Below, one piece after another: positions 7,947-17,392 of a stretch of DNA of 45,908 nt. This DNA comes from Desulfobulbus sp. Tol-SR (GTDB taxonomy: Bacteria > Desulfobacterota > Desulfobulbia > Desulfobulbales > Desulfocapsaceae). The notes under the pieces were generated by a model. It was given only the letters and a program-made list of their open reading frames with translations, was not told the origin of the DNA and did no database searches. The DNA lies in assembly GCA_000769715.1 (NCBI GenBank), contig JROS01000010.1:1-45908 (forward strand). Reading direction: 5' to 3'. The first letter of the stretch is position 1. Every line of letters begins with the position of its first letter. A program made the translations under genes and the position numbers.

Positions 7947-9185
7947 GTGACCAACAGCATCCGATGCGCCAAGTGCGGGGCCTGTACCGTGGTCTGCCCG
8001 GTCTACAAGGCCAGCGGCGGCCTGGAGTCCTATTCCGCCCGGGGCCGCAACCATCTGGCCACGGTCCCGGAGTTCGCCCGGCCGACCCCGGCCTATGAGG
8101 ACATCTTCTCCAAGTGCCTGCTGTGCGGGGCCTGCACCAGGGCCTGTCCCCGGGGGATCGATGTCAACCGCGAGACCATCCGTGCCCGCTCCGGTTTCTC
8201 CCGCTTCTACGGCCGGCAGGGCTTTCAGAAGTACCTGGCCCGCCAGGCGCTGCGCCATCCGGAGATCCTGGGTGCGGCCGGGCGACTGGGACGGACCGCC
8301 GGCCGCCTGACCCGGCGGTTGCCGCCCGACAGCGGCCTGCGGCTGCGGCTGGCGATGTTCGAACCGCCGGCGGCGGAGGTTCCGGCAGCGCCGGCACCGG
8401 TGTCCCGGCCGATACCGCAGGCCGCGGCGCTGACCTGGTTTCCCGGTTGTGCCGCCGAATACCTCTTCCCCGAGATCGCTTCGGCCTGCCGCGACCTGCT
8501 GGCCGGCCATGGCTTCGACCTGGTCGTCCCGGAGGGCCTCGGTTGCTGCGGCCTGGCCCACCATGCCGCCGGTGATGGGGCGACGGCGCTGGCATTGGCC
8601 CGTCGCAATATCGAGATTCTGGAACGTCGTCCCGGCCCGATCCTCATCTCCTGCGCCTCCTGTTTCGCCCATCTCCGCCACTATCGCGACCTGCTGGCCG
8701 ACGATCCTCTGTGGCAGGAGCGGGCGGCGGCGGTCGGCGACCGGCTGGAGGAGATGATGCAGTTCCTCGACGGCCTTGCCGCAACGGCAGCCCCGGAACA
8801 TATCGGGGCGGCGGCGAAACGCCCCTTGCGGGTCTTCTATCACGATCCCTGCCACCTCCGCCATGAGGTCGCCATCGCCCGGGAGCCGCGCCGGCTCCTG
8901 CAGCGGGCAGCCGGCGTCGACCTGGTGGAACTGCCCGGCGGGCCCCAGTGCTGCGGCCAGGGCGGACTGTTCCATATCGGCGCCCCCGAACTGGCGGCGC
9001 TGATCCGCGACGACCTGGCGGCAAAGGTGCTGGCCCTGCAGCCGGACATCGTCACCAGCACCTGCTCGGGCTGTCTGATGCAGTGGAAGACGGCCCTGAC
9101 CGCCGCCGGTTCGCCGGTGAAGGTCATGCACCTGGCTGAACTGCTGCGCCTGATCGCCGCTGTCGGCACGGTGGACGGGGCGTGA
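7947..9185 (+). CDS. (Fe-S)-binding protein with two 4Fe-4S clusters and two CCG domains (GlcF/HdrD-like)
   Basis: A 412-residue redox protein. The N-terminus carries two [4Fe-4S] motifs: CAKCGACTVVCP (C7, C10, C13, C17) and CLLCGACTRACP (about residues 54-65). Two cysteine-rich CCG domains follow, with CCGLAHH near 200 and CCGQGG near 334, as in GlcF, LutA/LldE and HdrD-type subunits that pass electrons from a flavoprotein or quinone. No FAD-linked oxidase subunit (GlcD) or HdrE partner is adjacent, so the substrate is unknown. The GTG start at 7947 follows prfB by 28 bases, with only a fair ribosome site (CAGGGGC). Its TGA stop overlaps the next GTG start by four bases (GTGA), indicating coupled translation. 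Confidence 0.85.
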   Translation: MTNSIRCAKCGACTVVCPVYKASGGLESYSARGRNHLATVPEFARPTPAYEDIFSKCLLCGACTRACPRGIDVNRETIRARSGFSRFYGRQGFQKYLARQALRHPEILGAAGRLGRTAGRLTRRLPPDSGLRLRLAMFEPPAAEVPAAPAPVSRPIPQAAALTWFPGCAAEYLFPEIASACRDLLAGHGFDLVVPEGLGCCGLAHHAAGDGATALALARRNIEILERRPGPILISCASCFAHLRHYRDLLADDPLWQERAAAVGDRLEEMMQFLDGLAATAAPEHIGAAAKRPLRVFYHDPCHLRHEVAIAREPRRLLQRAAGVDLVELPGGPQCCGQGGLFHIGAPELAALIRDDLAAKVLALQPDIVTSTCSGCLMQWKTALTAAGSPVKVMHLAELLRLIAAVGTVDGA

Positions 9186-10522
9186 CGACCACCTTCTATC
9201 CGGCGGCACGTTCGGTCATCCTGTTTACCGTGCTCCTCCTAACCGTGCTCACCTCCATCGTCCCGGCCCGCGCCGAACCGGCCCTGCCGGATTCACCGGC
9301 GGACCGGCAGGCCCTGGCCGCCCGGCTCGTTGAAGCGGTCGAGGAGCGGGCCGATTCCCGCACCGGGCTGGTCCTCAGCTATGGCGGCGACAACAGCGCC
9401 ATCGGCCGCCATGGCGCCCAGCTCTACGATACCGGCCTGCGGCTGCTGGCCGACAGCCGCCATGGGGCGGAAATCATCAGGACCTTTGCCGCTGCCAACG
9501 CCGGCGAAGGCCGGCCCGGGCTGCCCCAGACCCTGGCCGCCGGCTTTGCGCCGTCGACCGGGATCTACAGCTGGATCCGCATCGGCGGTTTTACCGAGCC
9601 CTGGTGGTGGAACGACTGGGAATGGTCGGTCAAGACCGGGGAGAACGCCTGGCTCGGCCTGGGCGCCCTCCACCGGTTCAACAGGACCGGCGAGCGGCAG
9701 GCCCTGCAGCTTGCCATCGACCGGGCGCAGTTCATCCTCGCCCTCCAGGACGATGACGGCGGCTTCCGCATCGGGCCGCGCCGGTTGGCCGAGGACTTCT
9801 GGTGGCGCCGCAAGTCGACCGAGAACAACGAGAGCGCCGTCGCCTTCCTCGACATGCTGGCCGCGGCAACCGGCGAGGGGCGCTACCGCGCGGCCGCCGA
9901 CCGGGCCTACGCCTGGCTGGCGGAGAAGATGTATGACCGCGACCACCATCTTCTCCGCCGGGGCGAGGTCGAGGAGGCGGGAGGGTGGCGCCGGGATAGT
10001 CTTGAGGACCTGGCCGCCGATACGATCAACTGGCTGCCGCTCGTCCGGATCCTCGGCGATCGCCGCTTCGGCGCCGACCGGCAGGCGCGGCTCGCCGAAA
10101 TCAAGAGGATGGCCGATGCCATGGTCGAGCGCTGCGGCGTCCGGCAGGAGGGGGCGCTGCGGGGGATCAGCTACTCGCCGCTGTCGCGGCGGCAGGCGGT
10201 CATCTCGCTGGAGTGGTCGGCGCAGTACGTCCTGCTCTGCCGTCGCCTGGCCCGTGAACACGAACGGGACCGGGACCAGGTCGAAGCCGGAATCTGGCAC
10301 GCCCGAGCCGAAGAGGTGCTCCGGTCGCTGGCCGGCTACATCACCGTCCGGGACGGTGAGCCGATCGCCGCCCATGCCGTTTTCCCCGACGGGACGGTGG
10401 CCGCGGGCCAACCGATGTGGGATGACATCATCCTGACTCCGGCCGCCTCCCTGTCGACCGCCTCCCATCTGTACCTCGCCTTCGCCCTGCGGGGTATCGA
10501 TCCGCTGCGATTGGCCGACTGA
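9182..10522 (+). CDS. Exported protein with a probable alpha/alpha-barrel (AGE / six-hairpin type) fold
   Basis: A 446-residue protein beginning with GTG in a four-base overlap with the preceding gene. A signal peptide is clear: a hydrophobic stretch VILFTVLLLTVL, then a probable cleavage after ARA near residue 31. The mature part has repeated helical hairpins with aromatic-rich loops, such as PWWWNDWEWSVKTGENAWLG, LQDDDGGFRIG, DFWWRRKSTENNES and YSPLSRRQAVISLEWSAQY. This resembles sugar epimerases and glycosidases with an (alpha/alpha)6 barrel. I do not recognise a specific family. A polysaccharide- or sugar-related periplasmic function is an inference. Co-location with the Fe-S protein suggests co-expression but no obvious shared pathway. 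Confidence 0.7.
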   Translation: MTTTFYPAARSVILFTVLLLTVLTSIVPARAEPALPDSPADRQALAARLVEAVEERADSRTGLVLSYGGDNSAIGRHGAQLYDTGLRLLADSRHGAEIIRTFAAANAGEGRPGLPQTLAAGFAPSTGIYSWIRIGGFTEPWWWNDWEWSVKTGENAWLGLGALHRFNRTGERQALQLAIDRAQFILALQDDDGGFRIGPRRLAEDFWWRRKSTENNESAVAFLDMLAAATGEGRYRAAADRAYAWLAEKMYDRDHHLLRRGEVEEAGGWRRDSLEDLAADTINWLPLVRILGDRRFGADRQARLAEIKRMADAMVERCGVRQEGALRGISYSPLSRRQAVISLEWSAQYVLLCRRLAREHERDRDQVEAGIWHARAEEVLRSLAGYITVRDGEPIAAHAVFPDGTVAAGQPMWDDIILTPAASLSTASHLYLAFALRGIDPLRLAD

Positions 10523-10651
10523 TCGGCCGGCATCTCCGGCCCCGCCTGATTTTCCTTCATTTCATCCTCATAAAACGTATATACTGTTGGCATGGGGCTG
10601 TCCGTCCGGGGGGAGGCAGTCACCGAAATCATTGAATGATCGAATGGCTGG

Positions 10652-13138
10652 ATGGAGACGGTGATGGTTGCGGACGACCTCAAGACCAGAGAAGAACTCC
10701 TCGCCGAACTGGTTGTCTTGCGACAGCGGCTTGGCGCAGCAGCGGCGCAGCTCGACGACCGGCGGCGGCTTGGCGGCGATGACCGGCTCCTGCAGCGGCT
10801 GATGGACGATTTCATGGCCCCTGTCGTCATCAGCTCGATGGCTGAGCGGCGGATACTCTATCTCAATGGGTATGCCTCGCGCTACCTCGGCGTGAGGGTG
10901 GAGGAGGCCATTGGCCTGAACGTCCTCGATTTCTGGATGGTCTCCGACGAGCGGGCCCGGTTCCTGACCGAGATCAGCCGCCAGGAGCAGGTGAAGGATT
11001 TCGAGGCCAGTTTCCAGTCGCGGGATGGACGGATTCTCCATGCCCTCCTCTCGGCCCATACCGTCGCCTTCGCCGGAGAGGCGGCGATGCTCACCCTCTT
11101 CGCCGACATCACCGAACGCAAGAAAACGGAGGAGGCCCTGCTCGAGAGCGAGACGAGGGTCCTCGACATCTACAACCTGATGCGGCTGATGTCCGATACG
11201 GTCCCCGATTTCATCTGGGTCAAGGACCTTCATGACTGTTATCTCTTCGCCAACAAGGCCCTCTGCCTGCGGCTGCTGATGAGCGAGACCGCCGAAGAGC
11301 CGATCGGCAGGGATTTCCGCTACTTTGCCGACCGGGAGAAACTGCGGGGATTCGACTTCACCTTCGGCGATGGCTGCATCGATTCCGATGCGGTGGTCAG
11401 AGAGACGGGGGAGGCCGGGCGTTTTCTCGAGTCGGGGCTGGTCCGCGGGGAAAATCTGGTCCTCGATGTCTACAAGACCCCCTTGTTCGACGAAGCCGAC
11501 CGGTTGATCGGCACGGTTGGTGTCGGTCGCGACGTCACCCGGGACCACAGGACCAGGCAGGCCCTGGGCGAAAGCGAGGAGCGCTACCGCCTGCTGCTGA
11601 AGAATATCCGGGATGTGATCTGGGTCATGGACGACCGCTTCAAGTTCACCTTCGTCACCCCGTCGGTGACCGCCCTGACCGGTTACAGCCCGGAAGAATT
11701 TCTCAACCTGTCGCCCTACAGCAATATGGCACCGCAATCCCGCTTGATGTACGAGAATGCGGTACGCAAGGGGCTGGCCCGAGAGGCCCGGGGCATCCGC
11801 GATGAATCCCCGCGACTGTGGAAATTCGAGTGGGAATGCAAGGACGGTTCGGTGATCTGGGTCGAAACCTTGATCTCGATCCTCAGAAATGACGACGGTT
11901 CGTTCAGGGGGCTGATCGGGGTGAGCCGCGATACGACCAGCCATATGCGGGTGCTCCGCGACCTCAGGCAGGCCAAGGAGATCGCCCTGGCCGCCAACCG
12001 GGCCAAGTCCGAGTTTCTCGCCAACATGAGCCATGAGATCCGCACGCCGATGAATGCGATTCTCGGCATGATGCAGCTGCTGCGGGAGACGCCGCTCAAT
12101 CGGGAACAGCGGGGCTTTGTCGACACTACCCTGGTGGCGGGAGAAAGCCTGCTCCGCCTGATCAGCGATATCCTCGATTTTTCGAAGATCGAGGCCGGCA
12201 AGATCGACCTGGTCAGCGAACCCTTCCCTCCCGTGGCCCTGGTCGAATCGGTGCTCCGCTCCTTTGACAGCATGGTCGACAGGGACCGGGTCGACATCCG
12301 CTACCTCGTCGGCGGCAGTCCGCCGGAATGGGTGGTGGCCGATGGTTCCCGGCTGCGCCAGATCCTCTTCAACCTCCTCGGCAACGCAATCAAGTTCACC
12401 GAGGAGGGCGATATCACGCTGACCCTTGAGGCGAGATACCATGATGACGGCAAGACCGCGGACCTGCTGTTCGAGGTCCGGGATACCGGGGTCGGCATCC
12501 CCGCCAATCTTACCGACCGTCTGTTCGAGCCCTTCGTCCAGGCCAACGGTTCCTTCCGTCGCCGGTACCGCGGCACCGGGCTGGGGCTGAGCATCGTCAA
12601 ACGCCTGGTCGGCATGCTCGGAGGCGAAGTCAGGCTGTCGAGTATCGAAGGCGAGGGGACCGTCGTGCGCTTTTCGATCCCGGTGCAGATCTGCGGCGAT
12701 CAGGAGACGGCGATGGGCGACGCGATCGAGGCCGACGATCCCGGCGACCTCTCCCTCCACGTCCTGGTGGTCGAGGATGAGGCGATCAATGCCCAGGTGG
12801 TGTCGGCGATGCTCCGCAACCAGGGCCATGGGGTGGTGGTGGCGCCGAATGGCCGGCTGGCCCTCGAGACCCTCGAAAACGAGGTGTTCGACTGCATCTT
12901 CATGGACATCCAGATGCCGGAAATGGACGGTCTCGAGACTTCGGCGGCGATCAGGCAGCGGGCCGGCTGCAACCGCCTCGACATCCCGATCATCGCCCTG
13001 ACGGCGCATGCGATCCAGGGCGACCGGGAGCGCTTCCTGGCCGCCGGCATGGACGACTACCTGACCAAGCCGATCAGGGCCGAATCACTGCGGGAGATCA
13101 TGTGGAAGGTGGCCGGCCGCCGGTATTGCGGTACTTGA
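10652..13138 (+). CDS. PAS-domain hybrid sensor histidine kinase with receiver domain
   Basis: An 828-residue cytoplasmic hybrid kinase without an evident transmembrane segment. A short N-terminal coiled coil (ELLAELVVLRQRLGAAAAQL) leads into about three PAS modules, near 45-160, 180-300 and 305-430; the third has VIWVMDDRFKFTFVTPSVTALTG. The HisKA dimerisation domain carries the phospho-acceptor H461 in NMSHEIRTPMNAILG. The ATPase domain (about 555-685) includes LLGNAIKF, RDTGVGIP and GTGLGLSIVKRLV. A C-terminal receiver (about 705-820) has phospho-acceptor D752 in MDIQMPEMDG and the conserved K in YLTKP. With no output domain, it probably signals through a phosphotransfer protein elsewhere. 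ATG 10652 is used; ATG 10664, preceded by GGAG, is an alternative that removes four residues. The ligand is unknown. Confidence 0.9.
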   Translation: METVMVADDLKTREELLAELVVLRQRLGAAAAQLDDRRRLGGDDRLLQRLMDDFMAPVVISSMAERRILYLNGYASRYLGVRVEEAIGLNVLDFWMVSDERARFLTEISRQEQVKDFEASFQSRDGRILHALLSAHTVAFAGEAAMLTLFADITERKKTEEALLESETRVLDIYNLMRLMSDTVPDFIWVKDLHDCYLFANKALCLRLLMSETAEEPIGRDFRYFADREKLRGFDFTFGDGCIDSDAVVRETGEAGRFLESGLVRGENLVLDVYKTPLFDEADRLIGTVGVGRDVTRDHRTRQALGESEERYRLLLKNIRDVIWVMDDRFKFTFVTPSVTALTGYSPEEFLNLSPYSNMAPQSRLMYENAVRKGLAREARGIRDESPRLWKFEWECKDGSVIWVETLISILRNDDGSFRGLIGVSRDTTSHMRVLRDLRQAKEIALAANRAKSEFLANMSHEIRTPMNAILGMMQLLRETPLNREQRGFVDTTLVAGESLLRLISDILDFSKIEAGKIDLVSEPFPPVALVESVLRSFDSMVDRDRVDIRYLVGGSPPEWVVADGSRLRQILFNLLGNAIKFTEEGDITLTLEARYHDDGKTADLLFEVRDTGVGIPANLTDRLFEPFVQANGSFRRRYRGTGLGLSIVKRLVGMLGGEVRLSSIEGEGTVVRFSIPVQICGDQETAMGDAIEADDPGDLSLHVLVVEDEAINAQVVSAMLRNQGHGVVVAPNGRLALETLENEVFDCIFMDIQMPEMDGLETSAAIRQRAGCNRLDIPIIALTAHAIQGDRERFLAAGMDDYLTKPIRAESLREIMWKVAGRRYCGT

Positions 13139-13156
13139 AAAAAAGCCGCGGACGGG

Positions 13157-13204
13157 CAATGACAAGGGCGCTGCCCCCATCCGGGGAGAGCGCCCTTGTC
13201 GTTG
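13157..13204. terminator. Strong hairpin between converging genes (bidirectional terminator candidate)
   Basis: GACAAGGGCGCT (13161-13172) pairs perfectly with AGCGCCCTTGTC (13189-13200). CAA/TTG flanks extend the stem to about 16 bp around a mismatch, with a loop of about 16 bases. It lies 20 bases after the kinase stop and before the alanine dehydrogenase stop on the other strand. There is no U run, but A7 precedes it on the plus strand, which would give a U run for minus-strand transcripts. Confidence 0.6.
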
Positions 13205-13205
13205 A

Positions 13206-13232
13206 GGCAGGGCTCATCGCCTGAGCCCTGCC
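13206..13232. terminator. Second hairpin downstream of ald
   Basis: A perfect 11-bp stem, GGCAGGGCTCA (13206-13216) against TGAGCCCTGCC (13222-13232), with a 5-base loop, ten bases beyond the ald stop. With the neighbouring hairpin it separates the two converging transcripts. Confidence 0.5.
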
Positions 13233-13241
13233 GCGCCGTCC

Positions 13242-14357
<1,116 letters not shown>

Positions 14358-14574
14358 CGTCCTGTTCCTTGCCCTGGATGATTGGGGGTGGGTGATCTGC
14401 CGTCAGGTCGTCGGCAGGGGTTCGCGCTCATTGTGGCGGTGATCGATGTCGAGCTGGACATACTGCCGTATCGATCATCTTCGATTGACGTATCACCGGA
14501 TGAAGATCGATGACGGCCGGGGCGATCTGCCACCGGTCCCGCAGTCGGGAACCAGCACCGCTTCAACCGTTCCC

Positions 14575-14603
14575 AAAATAGGTTTACATTCTGAAAATGT
14601 CAA
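14575..14603 (-). promoter_or_regulatory. Promoter of ald
   Basis: On the minus strand a perfect -35 TTGACA (14598-14603), a 17-base spacer and -10 TATTTT (14575-14580). It predicts a transcript start near 14568 and a leader of about 210 bases before the ald ATG. The 14358-14688 gap otherwise holds no gene I can support and no riboswitch class I recognise. Confidence 0.6.
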
Positions 14604-14688
14604 AGATTTTGTCGGCGCGAAACCGGTCGGCGCCTGCGGCTGCGGCAAAGGCCCTCGCCCCGGGGGTACGGTTTATGGCTGACGGCGG

Positions 14689-14901
14689 CTAATCACGGGG
14701 GTGGGTGGACGGGCCGGCGGCGGGGTCGGGCTTGCTCGCCAGGGCCGAACAGCTGCAGCACATGGCCCCGCCGTCTTTGTGGCACATGCCGGTGAGGCCG
14801 TGCCGGGTGCGGCGCAGACGGCGGCGGGAGAAGTTGATCATGAAGGCCATGATCAGCAGCAGCGGGAAGGTGAACATCAGGAAGAGGAGAAAGGTTTTCA
14901 T
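14689..14901 (-). CDS. nqrM: NqrM-like small Cys-rich membrane protein, putative Na+-NQR maturation factor
   Basis: A 70-residue protein with one N-terminal membrane helix (residues 3-23, LLFLMFTFPLLLIMAF), a basic patch (RRRLRRTRH) and four cysteines: C39, C48, C49 and C51. NqrM of Vibrio has the same build (MxTFL start, one helix, basic stretch, then about four cysteines). It is encoded at the end of nqr operons and is needed to assemble the NqrD-NqrE iron centre. This gene begins 24 bases after the nqrF stop on the same strand, which supports the assignment. The cysteine pattern (GMCHKDGGAMCCSC) differs from the Vibrio CGG...CDCDDPCD type, so homology is inferred from build and position rather than from close identity. 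Confidence 0.6.
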   Translation of the reverse strand: MKTFLLFLMFTFPLLLIMAFMINFSRRRLRRTRHGLTGMCHKDGGAMCCSCSALASKPDPAAGPSTHPRD

Positions 14902-14925
14902 GTCTCGAATATAAGCACTCCCGCT

Positions 14926-16149
14926 TCAATCGCCAAAGTCGTCGAAGTGAATGTTCTCCTGGCCGACCCCGAGGCCGTCGAGCATCTCCCGGATCGCCTT
15001 GAGCATCGGCGGCGGGCCGCACAGATAGTAGTGGATGTCCTCCGGGGCCGGATGGTCCTTGAGATACTGGTCGTAGAGGATGAGGTGGATGAAGCCGGTC
15101 GGCCCCTGCCAGTTGTCCTCGGGCATCGGGTTGGAGAGGGCGAGGTGGAAGGTGAAGTTGTCATGCTCGGCCGCCAGCTGCTCGAACTCCTTGTCGTAGA
15201 ACACCTCCTTGAGGCTGCGGCCGCCGTACCAGAAGGAAACCTTGCGCCTGGTCTTTTTCGCCAGGAAGAGATCGAAGATATGGCTGCGCAGCGGGGCCAT
15301 GCCGGCGCCGCCGCCGATGAAGACGATCTCGGCATCGCTGTCCTGCATCAGGAACTCGCCGAAGGGCCCGGCGATGGTGACCTCGTCGCCCGGCTGGAGG
15401 TTGAAGATATAGGACGAGACCTGGCCCGGCGGGATGCCCGGGTCGCCGCCCGGCGGCGGGCTGGCGATGCGGACGTTGAGCTTGATGACCCCCTTTTCGC
15501 CGGGGTAGTTGGCCATCGAATAGGCCCGCGACACCGGGGTATGGACATGGGATTTGTACTGGAACATCTTGAACTTGGTCCAGTCGGCGAGAAAGCGCTC
15601 GTCGATATCGAAATTGGCGTAGGACAGCGTGTGCGGCGGCACCTCGATCTGGACGAAACCACCGGCCTTGAAATCGACCTCCTCGCCCGGCGGCAGGGTC
15701 AGGACCAGTTCCTTGATGAAGGTGGCGACGTTGTTGTTCGAGGCGACGGTGCAGCGCCATTTCTTCGACTCCAGCGCGTCCGGCGGCACTTCGATGGCCA
15801 TGTCCCGCTTGACCCCGACCTGGCAGGAGAGGCGCATGCCCTTCTTCGCCTCGCGGATGTTGATCTTCGACCGCTCGGTCGGCAGGATCTGGCCGCCCCC
15901 TTCCCTGACGATGCAGCGGCACTGGCCGCAGCTGCCGCCGCCGCCGCAGGCCGAGGACAGGATGATGCCGTGGTCGGCGAGGGTGATCAGCAGCTTGCCG
16001 CCGGGCCGGGTCTGGATCCGGCGCAGGCCGTTGACGTCGATGGTGATATCGCCCCCCGGCAGCAGGGTCCGTTTGGCCAGGACGATGATGGAGACGAGGA
16101 GCAGCTGGAGCAGGACGAAGGTGGCCACGCCGAACAGGATGAGATGCAT
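14926..16149 (-). CDS. nqrF: Na+-translocating NADH:quinone reductase subunit F
   Basis: NADH-oxidising entry subunit of Na+-NQR, 407 residues. An N-terminal membrane helix (residues 3-25) precedes a plant-type [2Fe-2S] domain with ligands C68, C74, C77 and C109 ([14 protein letters not shown] and LSCQVG). An FAD domain follows with [11 protein letters not shown], then an NADH-binding domain with [15 protein letters not shown] and the C-terminal YLCGPPPML. The start is ATG 16149, which has AGGAGG at good spacing and gives the family length of about 407. The open frame extends much further upstream, but that part overlaps nqrE in another frame and is not NqrF-like. It lies 14 bases after nqrE. 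Confidence 0.95.
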   Translation of the reverse strand: MHLILFGVATFVLLQLLLVSIIVLAKRTLLPGGDITIDVNGLRRIQTRPGGKLLITLADHGIILSSACGGGGSCGQCRCIVREGGGQILPTERSKINIREAKKGMRLSCQVGVKRDMAIEVPPDALESKKWRCTVASNNNVATFIKELVLTLPPGEEVDFKAGGFVQIEVPPHTLSYANFDIDERFLADWTKFKMFQYKSHVHTPVSRAYSMANYPGEKGVIKLNVRIASPPPGGDPGIPPGQVSSYIFNLQPGDEVTIAGPFGEFLMQDSDAEIVFIGGGAGMAPLRSHIFDLFLAKKTRRKVSFWYGGRSLKEVFYDKEFEQLAAEHDNFTFHLALSNPMPEDNWQGPTGFIHLILYDQYLKDHPAPEDIHYYLCGPPPMLKAIREMLDGLGVGQENIHFDDFGD

Positions 16150-16163
16150 CGCCGTGTCCTCCT

Positions 16164-16769
16164 TTACAGTTCCATGCCGGCCAGGCCCATGAAGGCCATC
16201 GCCATCAGGCCGGCAACGATGAAGGTCTGGCCGAGGCCGCGCAGGCCGGGGGGCGGGTTGGCGTACTCGAGCTTCTCGCGGATGCCGGCCAGGGCCACCA
16301 CCGCGAGGAAGAAGCCGGCCCCGGCGCCGATGCCGTAGGCGGCGCTCTCGCCCAGGCTGTAATCGCGTTCGACCATGAACAGCACCCCGCCGAAGATGGC
16401 GCAGTTGACGGTCAGCAGCGGCAGGTAGATGCCCAGGCTGTTGTAGAGCGCCGGCAGGTAGCGGTCGATCGCCATCTCCATGACCTGGACGATGGCGGCG
16501 ATGATGGCGATATAAATCAGCAGGCCGAGGAAGGTCAGGTCGAGATCCGGCTGGCCGGCCCAGGCCATGGCCCCCGGCTTGAGCAGGTGGTTGAGGATCA
16601 GGTTGTTGACCGGGGTGGCGATGGCGAGGATCGCCAGCACCGCCATGCCGAGGCCGAAGGCGGTCTTGACCTTCTTGGAGATGGCAAGAAAGGTGCACAT
16701 CCCGAGAAAGAAGCTGAGCGGCAGGTTCTCGAGAAAGATCGAGCGGAAAATGATGTCGAGGTAATGCAT
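16164..16769 (-). CDS. nqrE: Na+-translocating NADH:quinone reductase subunit E
   Basis: Integral membrane subunit of 201 residues with six hydrophobic helices. It forms the inverted-topology pair with NqrD that holds an iron-sulfur centre in the membrane. The paired cysteines are C25 (LGMCTF) and C123 (TVNCAIFGG), at the family positions. Other family signatures are [11 protein letters not shown] and [16 protein letters not shown]. Start and stop are tightly packed: ATG 16769 overlaps the nqrD stop as TGATG. Confidence 0.95.
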   Translation of the reverse strand: MHYLDIIFRSIFLENLPLSFFLGMCTFLAISKKVKTAFGLGMAVLAILAIATPVNNLILNHLLKPGAMAWAGQPDLDLTFLGLLIYIAIIAAIVQVMEMAIDRYLPALYNSLGIYLPLLTVNCAIFGGVLFMVERDYSLGESAAYGIGAGAGFFLAVVALAGIREKLEYANPPPGLRGLGQTFIVAGLMAMAFMGLAGMEL

Positions 16770-17392
16770 CAGTCTTTCTCCTGTTGGCTCGGGTCGACCG
16801 TTCGCAGCACCCAGATGATCAGGGCGATGAGGAAAAAGGCGCTCGCCGGCAGGATGAGCAGGCCATTGCGGACGTACCAGCCGCCGCTCGTGGTCAGCGG
16901 CAGGATCTCGATGCCGAAGACGCTGCCGGAACCGAACAGTTCGCGGATGAACGAGACGACGATCAGGATGAAGCCGTAGCCGAGACCGTTGCCGATGCCA
17001 TCCATGAAGCTGGCCACCGGCGGGTTGCTCATCGCGAAACCCTCGGCCCGGCCCATGACGATACAGTTGGTGATGATCAGGCCGACGTAGATCGACAGCT
17101 GTTTGGCCAGGTCGAAGTAAAAGGCCTTGAGGATCTGGTCGACCAGGATGACCAGGGTGGCGATCACCGTAATCTGGATACCGATCCGCACCGTGCTCGG
17201 AATCTGGAAACGGACGATGCTGATCGTCAGACTGGAGAAGGCGGTCACCAGGGTGACGCAGATCGCCATCACGACTGCCGTCGCCATCTGGCCGGTAACC
17301 GCCAGTGCCGAACAGATACCGAGGATGAGAAGGGCGATCGGGTTGCGCCTGAAGATCGACCTGGTCAGCAGTTCCCTGGTGCTCTCAGCCAT
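16769..17392 (-). CDS. nqrD: Na+-translocating NADH:quinone reductase subunit D
   Basis: Integral membrane subunit of 207 residues, homologous to NqrE and its structural partner. Conserved cysteines are C27 ([10 protein letters not shown]) and C110 ([12 protein letters not shown]), the ligands of the intramembrane iron-sulfur centre known from the Vibrio complex. The stretch [21 protein letters not shown] is typical of NqrD. ATG 17392 overlaps the nqrC stop by eight bases (ATGGCTGA). Confidence 0.95.
   Translation of the reverse strand: MAESTRELLTRSIFRRNPIALLILGICSALAVTGQMATAVVMAICVTLVTAFSSLTISIVRFQIPSTVRIGIQITVIATLVILVDQILKAFYFDLAKQLSIYVGLIITNCIVMGRAEGFAMSNPPVASFMDGIGNGLGYGFILIVVSFIRELFGSGSVFGIEILPLTTSGGWYVRNGLLILPASAFFLIALIIWVLRTVDPSQQEKD

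Noticed and set aside
10568..13009. An 813-codon open frame opposite the hybrid kinase
   Set aside because: Antisense shadow; the plus strand shows intact PAS, HisKA, ATPase and receiver motifs.
14926..16698. A 590-codon open frame that would extend NqrF far upstream
   Set aside because: The upstream part overlaps nqrE in another frame and has no NqrF similarity; ATG 16149 has a strong ribosome site and gives the family length.
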